DNA from: UBA1738 sp045577675
GTDB taxonomy: Bacteria; Bacillota; Clostridia; UBA1381
DNA length: 17,677 bases
Reading direction: 5' to 3'
Assembly (NCBI GenBank): GCA_045577675.1
Contig: JAZNIV010000052.1
Coordinates: 1 to 17,677 of the forward strand
A model generated the notes under the pieces. It was not told the origin of the DNA. It saw only the letters and a program-made list of their open reading frames with translations, and did no database searches. The position numbers and the translations under genes were made by a program. The first letter of the stretch is position 1. Every line of letters begins with the position of its first letter. This document shows, piece by piece, positions 12,580 to 17,677 of this stretch.

Positions 12580-14210
12580 AGTCCAAGCATTTCCTTCGCG
12601 TGATTTATTGCCGTCTTTGTAATATTATCACCGTCAATTATTCTTGCAAGCTCGGTTATGCGTTCTTCTTCAGTCAGCTTGCTTATATGTGTGACGGTTC
12701 TTTCGCCATCCTCCTGCTTTTTAATCATATAATGATTATCCGCTGCCGCTGCAAGCTGTGGCTGATGACTTACACAAATCACCTGTTTTCCCTTAGACAA
12801 GGCCGACAGCTTTTTAGCAATCTTCTGAGCAGCACTTCCCGAAACACCGGTATCAATCTCGTCAAAAATCAAGGTATCCACCCCGTCTGCAATAATTGAC
12901 TTAACCGCCAGCATCACTCTTGAAAGCTCACCGCCCGAGGCAATCTGAACAAGCGGCTTCATCTGCTCACCAACATTTGGACAAATCATAAATTCCACAC
13001 TGTCTGCACCTTTAGGGTTGTAATCACACGCATTGATCATTACCTCAAACTTTACTTTTGGCATATCAAGCTCGGTAAGTGATTTTTCAATTTCCTGCTG
13101 CAGAGTTTTAGCAGCTGCCTTTCTCAACTTAGTAAGTGCTGCTGCCTCTTTTTGTATCTTTTCGTCAAGTATAGCAAGCTGTTCATTTAGTCCGGACACA
13201 GCTTCATCAGCATTTTCAAGCTGTTCAAGCTCACGCGAGGCTTTTTCTAAATACTCAAGCACTGCCGCCTCGCTTCCACCATATTTACGTTCCAGCTTTG
13301 TAATTAAGTCAAGCCTTTCCTCTATTTCGTTAAGTACATTTTCATCATACTCAACACCGTCACTAAAGCTTTTTAGTTCGTGAACACAATCCTCAATTAC
13401 ATACTGCATATCCGATATTTTTGATGCCAGCTCATCAAGCCGCTCGTCAATTCCGGTTATACGGGAAAGTGCAGAAGCTGCCATACTGATACTGTCGTAA
13501 GCAGAGTTTTCCTCATAGAGATTTCTATATGCTTCTCCAACCGAAACCGCAATTTTTTCTGCATTTTCAATAATTACTTTCTGTTCCTTAAGCTCCTCTT
13601 TTTCACCGTCTTTTAAGGCGGCATCCTCAATTTCATTTACCTGATATTTAAGCAGGTCAATTCGTCCTGACCGCTCCTGTTCATCACGGGATAAAAGCTC
13701 AATTCTCTTTAATATTTCTTTCCTATTATAATACAGCTCAGAAAATTTTGATAAATCTGTTTTAGCATATCCGTCTAAAAAATCAATATGCTTTGAAGGG
13801 TTTAAAAGTGCCTGATTATCCTGCTGACCATGTATATTAATAAGGTAAGCACCCAACTCACGCAGCACATTTTGCGGAGTCAATACCCCATTTATACGGC
13901 AGACGCTCTTTCCGTCAGCAGTAATTTCACGGCTTACAATAACCTCATTATCCTCGGCATCAATTCCCTGTTCCTCTAAGAGCTTACAAACTGTGTCACT
14001 TACCGAAAACAAGCCTTGAACAAGTGCCTTATCTGTACCGAACCGCACAAGTGTCTTATTTGTGCGTGCCCCTAAAAGCAGATTGACTGCGTCTATAATA
14101 ATCGACTTACCTGCACCGGTTTCACCTGTCAGTACAGTCATTCCCTCGCCAATTTCAATATTCAGCTGTTTTATAAGTGCAATATTTTTTATATCCAAAC
14201 TGTTTAACAT
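12576..14210 (-). CDS. recN: DNA repair protein RecN (SMC-like ATPase)
   Basis: RecN is an SMC-like ATPase of double-strand-break repair, acting in the cytosol on DNA. The 544 residues are near the family length. The N-terminal Walker A is GETGAGKS (29-36), HGQQDNQALL follows at about 125-134, then two coiled-coil regions rich in Glu, Lys and Leu, then the ABC signature IASGGELSRVMLAVK, Walker B DTLIFDEIDTGVSG and the switch SHQPQLAA. The neighbourhood nadK-argR-recN is the standard Firmicute arrangement. The ATG used is the first in frame after a stop; its ribosome binding site (AAAGGG) is about 15 bases away, an unusually long spacing, which may mean low translation. It overlaps the next gene by four bases. 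Confidence 0.97.
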   Translation of the reverse strand: MLNSLDIKNIALIKQLNIEIGEGMTVLTGETGAGKSIIIDAVNLLLGARTNKTLVRFGTDKALVQGLFSVSDTVCKLLEEQGIDAEDNEVIVSREITADGKSVCRINGVLTPQNVLRELGAYLINIHGQQDNQALLNPSKHIDFLDGYAKTDLSKFSELYYNRKEILKRIELLSRDEQERSGRIDLLKYQVNEIEDAALKDGEKEELKEQKVIIENAEKIAVSVGEAYRNLYEENSAYDSISMAASALSRITGIDERLDELASKISDMQYVIEDCVHELKSFSDGVEYDENVLNEIEERLDLITKLERKYGGSEAAVLEYLEKASRELEQLENADEAVSGLNEQLAILDEKIQKEAAALTKLRKAAAKTLQQEIEKSLTELDMPKVKFEVMINACDYNPKGADSVEFMICPNVGEQMKPLVQIASGGELSRVMLAVKSIIADGVDTLIFDEIDTGVSGSAAQKIAKKLSALSKGKQVICVSHQPQLAAAADNHYMIKKQEDGERTVTHISKLTEEERITELARIIDGDNITKTAINHAKEMLGL

Positions 14211-14261
14211 TGTTATTTCTTAAATCCCTTTCAACAATTTACCGAAAAATCCCGCTACCTT

Positions 14262-14717
14262 CTATTCCTTCCAGCTGAACATTTTTCTAAGCTTGGCAGC
14301 CATTTCTTCTGCACTTTCCGGATTTTCCGCAATAATCAGAATTGTATCGTCACCGGCAATAGTGCCGACGATTTCGTGTGCAATAAAGGTATCCATCGAT
14401 GCAGCAACGGCATTTGCCATACCTGCATGAGTTTTTATTACAATAGTGTGCATCGCCGCCTGAATATTTATTACAGAACGTGAGAAAATTGCAAGATGCT
14501 CTCTGTTGTCCTGCTTTTCCTCCTTGGTAACTGCATACTTGTAGGAACCGTCTGAAAGAGGCAGCTTAATTAACCCCAGTTCCTTAATATCTCTTGATAC
14601 AGTCGCCTGCGTAACCAAAAAACCTGCTGACTTTAATTCCTCTGTAAGCTGTTCCTGTGTTTTTACGTCCTTCTCAGCAATTATATTCAAAATTTTGCGG
14701 TGTCTTTTTTGTTTCAT
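14262..14717 (-). CDS. argR: Arginine repressor ArgR/AhrC
   Basis: This 151-residue hexameric regulator represses arginine synthesis and activates catabolism when arginine binds. The N-terminal winged helix carries VTQATVSRDIKELGL (35-49) with the recognition-helix Ser41-Arg42. The C-terminal oligomerisation and arginine-binding domain has the THAGMANAVAASMD (96-109) and GTIAGDDTILII (118-129) segments with the paired Asp residues that hold arginine. AAAGGA precedes the ATG. It lies 17 bases after nadK and 51 before recN, all one direction. A site matching the ARG-box pattern sits on the predicted start of this operon, so autoregulation is likely. Confidence 0.97.
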   Translation of the reverse strand: MKQKRHRKILNIIAEKDVKTQEQLTEELKSAGFLVTQATVSRDIKELGLIKLPLSDGSYKYAVTKEEKQDNREHLAIFSRSVINIQAAMHTIVIKTHAGMANAVAASMDTFIAHEIVGTIAGDDTILIIAENPESAEEMAAKLRKMFSWKE

Positions 14718-14734
14718 ATAACCGTTCCTTTCTG

Positions 14735-15565
14735 TTATAGCTTCGCCATCATTGTATAGTAAAATGACTGTTTTCCCAGCTTAATTATTTTCAGCCTGTA
14801 TTCTGAACGCTTTACTGTAACCGTGTCCGCTTTGTTCATAATGCATTTATTTTCCCCGTCCACTGCCACAACTGCGGTTTCGCTGCCGTTTTCAATAATT
14901 TTAAGTGTAATTATCTTCTGCTCCGACATAAGCATAGGCCTTGCCGACAAGGTGTGTGCACAAATCGGTGTTGCAATAAACACCTCCATGGCAGGGTCTG
15001 CAACAGGTCCTCCGGCTGAAAGCGAATACCCCGTAGAGCCGGTAGGAGTTGAAATAATCAGTCCGTCCGCCATATATTCGCTGACCTTTTCATCATTTGC
15101 ATATAGCTCCATTGCAACCATTTTAGCGTCAGGCTTAGAAATCACCAAATCGTTAAGTGCAATATATGAGGACTTTCCGCCTTTTCCCGAAACGGTCACC
15201 TTCATCATCATTCTTTCCTCAACCTCATAGTCATCTGAAAGCAACCGACTTACCGCACTTTCCATATCCGCTGTTTCCACCTCGGTCATAAATCCGACCT
15301 TGCCGAGGTTTATGCCCATAACGGGGATAGCGTTTTTCCCGCAAGGCTCGGCAGCCTGAAGCATAGTTCCGTCACCGCCCAGTATAATAACAGCATCAAC
15401 ACCATCATAGACATTACCTGAAGTATATTCTGCCGGAATACCCTCTACCCTGTCCTTTTCCTGCATAACAACACAGGCCTTGCCCGAAAGAAATTCACAA
15501 AGCCTTTTTGTGTATTTGTATTCAATATCCTTTGTATAATTAGGAATAACCGCAATCTTCTTCAC
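14735..15565 (-). CDS. nadK: NAD kinase
   Basis: This cytosolic enzyme phosphorylates NAD to NADP. The protein has 276 residues, the normal size. The nucleotide-binding GGDGTML motif is at 63-69, followed by MGINLGKVGFMTE (83-95); the conserved ALNDLVISKP and the glycine-rich STPTGSTGYSLSAGGP segment complete the active site. The frame is open for another 86 codons upstream, but that part covers the promoter. The start chosen is GTG at 15565, seven bases after AAAGGAG, giving the family N terminus (KKIAVIPN). It leads the operon nadK-argR-recN-rseC-like. Confidence 0.96.
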   Translation of the reverse strand: MKKIAVIPNYTKDIEYKYTKRLCEFLSGKACVVMQEKDRVEGIPAEYTSGNVYDGVDAVIILGGDGTMLQAAEPCGKNAIPVMGINLGKVGFMTEVETADMESAVSRLLSDDYEVEERMMMKVTVSGKGGKSSYIALNDLVISKPDAKMVAMELYANDEKVSEYMADGLIISTPTGSTGYSLSAGGPVADPAMEVFIATPICAHTLSARPMLMSEQKIITLKIIENGSETAVVAVDGENKCIMNKADTVTVKRSEYRLKIIKLGKQSFYYTMMAKL

Positions 15566-15586
15566 AACCGTACTCCTTTCACGGTT

Positions 15587-15600
15587 TGTATATTTATACA
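15587..15600 (-). promoter_or_regulatory. ARG-box-like operator on the nadK-argR start site
   Basis: The 14-base sequence TGTATAAATATACA (minus strand) is a palindrome with 6-base arms and fits the ArgR half-site pattern TGNAT-NNNN-ATNCA at all fixed positions. It begins one base after the -10 and covers the predicted start (about 15595). The third gene of the window's ArgR operon context (argR) lies in this transcript, so a repressor site here makes sense. Binding is an inference. Confidence 0.6.
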
Positions 15601-15601
15601 T

Positions 15602-15630
15602 ATTATACAATCTTTTATGACGAATTGCAA
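15602..15630 (-). promoter_or_regulatory. SigA-type promoter of nadK-argR-recN operon
   Basis: On the minus strand TTGCAA (15630-15625) and TATAAT (15607-15602) are spaced by 17 bases. Start near 15595, leader about 30 bases. Confidence 0.85.
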
Positions 15631-15647
15631 GTATCAGGAAAATTTTT

Positions 15648-15676
15648 TTGACAAAAAGCACATGTTTGGCTATAAT
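15648..15676 (+). promoter_or_regulatory. Perfect consensus SigA promoter of the HAD phosphatase gene
   Basis: TTGACA (15648-15653) and TATAAT (15671-15676) are spaced by 17 bases. It stands back to back with the nadK promoter; the two -35 boxes are 17 bases apart. Confidence 0.9.
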
Positions 15677-15710
15677 ATATGAAGAAACTAACGAAAATGA
15701 GGATCTTATT

Positions 15711-16364
15711 ATGACAAAATTATGTATATTTGACTTAGACGGAACGCTTACTGATACCTTGCCGGCAATTGCACACTTCGGAAACACTGCACTTGCTTCC
15801 CACGGCTTTTCAGAAATTCCCAAGGAGAGTTATAAAAAGCTGGTCGGTAACGGACGTGACAAGCTGGTTCATAGGATGCTAAGAGAAAATGGTGCAGACA
15901 CTCCCGAGAACTACGAAAAAGTAGGCAAGGCATACGATGCCGCATATGAGGCAGAACCTTTATTTGAAACAAAACCCTATGATGGAATTGTGGAGCTGCT
16001 TGATTCTCTTATCAATAACGGGATAAAAATTGCTGTTCTTTCAAATAAACCGGATAATGTTGCACAGGATGTTGTGCGGCTGTTTTTTAAAGACCGCTTT
16101 GACGCAGCATATGGTCAGCGAAGCGGCATTAAAATAAAACCGGACCCGGCAGCAGCTCTGGAAATATCAAAGGAGCTTGGAATTGACGTATCAGAGGCAG
16201 CTTTCATTGGCGACACTAATGTAGACATCGCTACAGGCAAAAATGCAGGTATGAAAACAATCGGTGTTCTTTGGGGGTTCCGTGACGAAGATGAGCTTTT
16301 ATCAGCCGGAGCAGATTATATTGTTTCAAAGCCATCGGAAATTTTAGATATAATATTAAAATAG
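15711..16364 (+). CDS. HAD-family phosphatase, phosphoglycolate-phosphatase type
   Basis: The 217-residue protein is a subclass I HAD hydrolase with a helical cap. Motif I is FDLDGTLTDT with nucleophile Asp8 and Asp10, motif II is VLSNKPD (Ser), the motif III lysine is in KIKPDPAAA, and motif IV is FIGDTNVDI. This pattern fits Gph/PpaX-type phosphatases that act on phosphoglycolate or pyrophosphate; the exact substrate cannot be told from sequence, so no symbol is given. The ATG at 15711 has GAGGAT close upstream; an in-frame extension to 15648 would run through the promoter. It is transcribed alone, divergently from nadK. Confidence 0.92.
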   Translation: MTKLCIFDLDGTLTDTLPAIAHFGNTALASHGFSEIPKESYKKLVGNGRDKLVHRMLRENGADTPENYEKVGKAYDAAYEAEPLFETKPYDGIVELLDSLINNGIKIAVLSNKPDNVAQDVVRLFFKDRFDAAYGQRSGIKIKPDPAAALEISKELGIDVSEAAFIGDTNVDIATGKNAGMKTIGVLWGFRDEDELLSAGADYIVSKPSEILDIILK

Positions 16365-16370
16365 AGATTG

Positions 16371-16410
16371 AGAAAAACGAAGCATTTCAAAGAAAAACGA
16401 AGTATTTTAA
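16371..16410 (+). repeat. Two 20-base imperfect tandem repeats
   Basis: AGAAAAACGAAGCATTTCAA (16371-16390) is followed directly by a copy with two C-to-T changes (16391-16410). It lies between the HAD gene and the rplM promoter. No function is apparent. Confidence 0.8.
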
Positions 16411-16449
16411 AGTATTAAATTTATATTTTAAATTTTTTCTAAAAAAGTG

Positions 16450-16478
16450 TTGACTTTATTTTACAAATATAGTAGAAT
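16450..16478 (+). promoter_or_regulatory. SigA-type promoter of rplM-rpsI
   Basis: TTGACT (16450-16455) and TAGAAT (16473-16478) are spaced by 17 bases. The start is near 16485, at the foot of the leader hairpin. An AT-rich tract upstream may act as an UP element. Confidence 0.85.
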
Positions 16479-16483
16479 GTTAG

Positions 16484-16521
16484 CTGTTGGTTTGCGGATA
16501 TTCAAAAAATTCCGTAAACAG
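16484..16521 (+). promoter_or_regulatory. Structured leader of rplM, candidate L13 autoregulatory element
   Basis: CTG (16484-16486), an unpaired TTGG, and TTTGCGGA (16491-16498) pair with TCCGTAAA (16511-16518) and CAG (16519-16521). A helix with a one-sided bulge at the very 5' end of an rplM-rpsI mRNA fits the known L13 leader of Firmicutes, which L13 is thought to bind. The match to that family is from position and shape, not from an alignment. Confidence 0.6.
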
Positions 16522-16556
16522 TAGTTTAATCGTTTAAATTAAGGAGGTAAAAATCA

Positions 16557-16994
16557 ATGAGTAGCTATATGGCAAAACCACAGGAAATTGAAAGAAAATG
16601 GTATATCATTGATGCTGAAGGAAAGTCACTCGGTAGAGTTGCAACAGTAGCAGCAAGCATTTTAAGAGGCAAGCATTTGCCTACATTCACACCGAACGTT
16701 GATTGCGGTGACCACGTAATCATCTTAAACGCAGAAAAGGCTGTTTTAACAGGTAATAAGCTGAACCAGAAGGTTCGTTACTACCACACAGGCTGGGTAG
16801 GCGGAATTAAGGAAATCCACTACAATAAGCTTATGGCAGAAAATCCTGAAAAGGCTATGATGTACGCAGTAAAGGGTATGCTCCCGAATAATACAATCGG
16901 AAGAAATGCTTTAACAAGACTTCGCGTATACAAGGGCACAGAGCACAATCATGCAGCTCAGAAGCCTGAAGCTTGGACACAAGAGATTAAGTAA
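16557..16994 (+). CDS. rplM: 50S ribosomal protein L13
   Basis: L13 is a primary 23S rRNA-binding protein of the large subunit. The 145 residues match bacterial L13: start MSSYMAKPQEIERKWYIID (1-19), then GKSLGRVATVAASILRGK, NVDCGDHVIILNAEKAVLTG, YYHTGWVGGIKE, the MYAVKGMLPNN segment, and RLRVYKGTEHNH near the end. AAGGAGG lies 10 bases upstream. It is the first gene of the conserved rplM-rpsI pair and likely controlled by the hairpin leader. Codon use is of the highly expressed type. Confidence 0.98.
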   Translation: MSSYMAKPQEIERKWYIIDAEGKSLGRVATVAASILRGKHLPTFTPNVDCGDHVIILNAEKAVLTGNKLNQKVRYYHTGWVGGIKEIHYNKLMAENPEKAMMYAVKGMLPNNTIGRNALTRLRVYKGTEHNHAAQKPEAWTQEIK

Positions 16995-17008
16995 GGAGGA
17001 TTTGAAAC

Positions 17009-17404
17009 ATGGCTAAAGAACAATACTGCGGAACAGGAAGAAGAAAATCATCTGTTGCCAGAGTAAGACTGGTTCCTGGTAACGGTAAAATTACAATCAA
17101 TAAAAGAGATATTGATGAATACTTTGGACTTGATACACTTAAGGTTATCGTACGTCAGCCGCTTACAATTACTTCAACAATCGGTAAGTTCGATGTAATT
17201 GCAACTGTTGAAGGCGGCGGATTTACAGGTCAGGCTGGTGCTATCCGTCACGGTATCGCAAGAGCACTCTTAGAGGTTGATACAGATGCATACAGAGCTA
17301 CATTAAAGGCTGCTGGTTTCTTAACAAGAGATTCAAGAATGAAGGAAAGAAAGAAATACGGCTTGAAGGCTGCTCGTCGTGCACCACAGTTTTCAAAGAG
17401 ATAA
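17009..17404 (+). CDS. rpsI: 30S ribosomal protein S9
   Basis: S9 is a small-subunit protein whose C-terminal tail reaches the P-site tRNA. The 131 residues include GTGRRKSSVARVRLVPG (8-24), the VRQPL segment, GGGFTGQAGAIRHGIARALL, TRDSRMKERKKYGLKAARRA and the C-terminal QFSKR with the invariant final Lys-Arg that touches tRNA. AAGGAGGA sits between the rplM stop and the ATG. A strong terminator follows 20 bases later. Confidence 0.98.
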   Translation: MAKEQYCGTGRRKSSVARVRLVPGNGKITINKRDIDEYFGLDTLKVIVRQPLTITSTIGKFDVIATVEGGGFTGQAGAIRHGIARALLEVDTDAYRATLKAAGFLTRDSRMKERKKYGLKAARRAPQFSKR

Positions 17405-17424
17405 TCAGAATATGGTTATTATTT

Positions 17425-17454
17425 TCCCACAAGGCTTCCTTGTGGGATTTTTTT
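17425..17454 (+). terminator. Rho-independent terminator of rplM-rpsI
   Basis: A perfect 10-bp stem (17425-17434 with 17438-17447) with a CTT loop is followed by seven T residues (17448-17454). The stop codon of the convergent gene overlaps the last T residues. Confidence 0.95.
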
Positions 17455-17677
17455 ATGCCAGCACTATATGTAAGTCCTTGTTTAATTGCTTTGCGTAGTT
17501 TATGGTATATTCTGTTCCCTTAGATTTTCCGTCCCAGATTACAAGCACCTTGTCCGCCATTTTTACCAGCTCTTCATTTCTTTTAAGCGGTGCAGCTTTT
17601 CCATACAGGTTGTATTTTGGGCGTAGTATTATTTTTGATAATCTGTGTGCGTCGGCAAATTTCTCCGCAATTAAATC
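17453..17677 (-). CDS. SLOG/DUF2493-like protein, C-terminal part (cut by window edge)
   Basis: A minus-strand frame enters from the right edge and runs 74 codons to a TAA at 17455-17453. It includes ILRPKYNLYGKAAPLKRNEE and then MADKVLVIWDGKSKGTEYTI, which resemble the C-terminal half of small Rossmann-like SLOG proteins of the YspA/DUF2493 group, thought to bind nucleotides or nucleotide-derived ligands. The N-terminal GSR/GGAKGID part expected for the family is outside the window, so the assignment rests on this half only. It converges on rpsI; the terminator between them has no T-run on this strand. Confidence 0.75.
   Translation of the reverse strand, partial: DLIAEKFADAHRLSKIILRPKYNLYGKAAPLKRNEELVKMADKVLVIWDGKSKGTEYTINYAKQLNKDLHIVLA

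Noticed and set aside
15566..15823. Extension of the nadK frame by 86 codons upstream.
   Set aside because: The extension covers the nadK promoter, the ARG box and the divergent promoter; the GTG at 15565 has a strong binding site and gives the family N terminus.
1..17677. CRISPR arrays, prophage genes, insertion sequences, rRNA or tRNA genes.
   Set aside because: No regularly spaced repeats, transposase or integrase motifs, or tRNA cloverleaf could be found by reading.

Overview
The window looks like a chromosomal core segment from a low-to-mid G+C endospore-forming Firmicute. Class Clostridia, perhaps an Oscillospirales/Ruminococcaceae-type gut anaerobe, is the best guess. The reasons are strong AGGAGG-type ribosome binding sites, consensus SigA promoters with 17-bp spacers, sporulation genes spmA/spmB, a T-box leader, ArgR/AhrC next to recN, and a Clostridia-type ThyA. 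The genus is an inference; no rRNA or tRNA gene is present to test it.

Layout. Positions 1-1669 (minus): a nucleotide-metabolism operon thyA-folA followed by a cut-off HPr-kinase-like P-loop gene coupled to folA by a 4-base overlap. Positions 1800-2872 (plus): spmA-spmB, where spmB seems to start at an AUA codon. Positions 2902-6836 (plus): lower glycolysis pgk-tpiA-gpmI, with a multi-hairpin intergenic element before tpiA, a hairpin before gpmI and a strong terminator at the end. Positions 6840-7560 hold no conventional gene but are densely organised: a self-complementary minus-strand RNA, a plus-strand short RNA, and a minus-strand mRNA for a 23-residue hydrophobic peptide whose 3' end overlaps the short RNA. 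This looks like a type I toxin-antitoxin locus and is the most interesting part of the window. Two related divergent promoter modules flank it, and the outer arm of the second drives a T-box leader (specifier read as UAC, Tyr) in front of a sodium:solute symporter (7900-9447).

Positions 9530-10198 (minus): an MgtC/SapB membrane protein. Positions 10551-11732 (plus): metK. Positions 11813-15565 (minus): a probable operon nadK-argR-recN-rseC-like, followed by a small conserved hypothetical gene with its own promoter. An ARG-box palindrome lies on the predicted start site of nadK, suggesting ArgR autoregulation. A divergent promoter drives a HAD phosphatase gene (15711-16364). Positions 16450-17454 (plus): rplM-rpsI with a structured leader and a strong terminator. 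The right edge cuts a minus-strand gene that looks like a SLOG/DUF2493 protein.

Most genes are housekeeping. The regulatory layer (T-box, ARG box, ribosomal leader, divergent promoters) and the small-RNA/peptide cluster are the unusual content. All homology calls come from motif recognition by eye; no database search was run.
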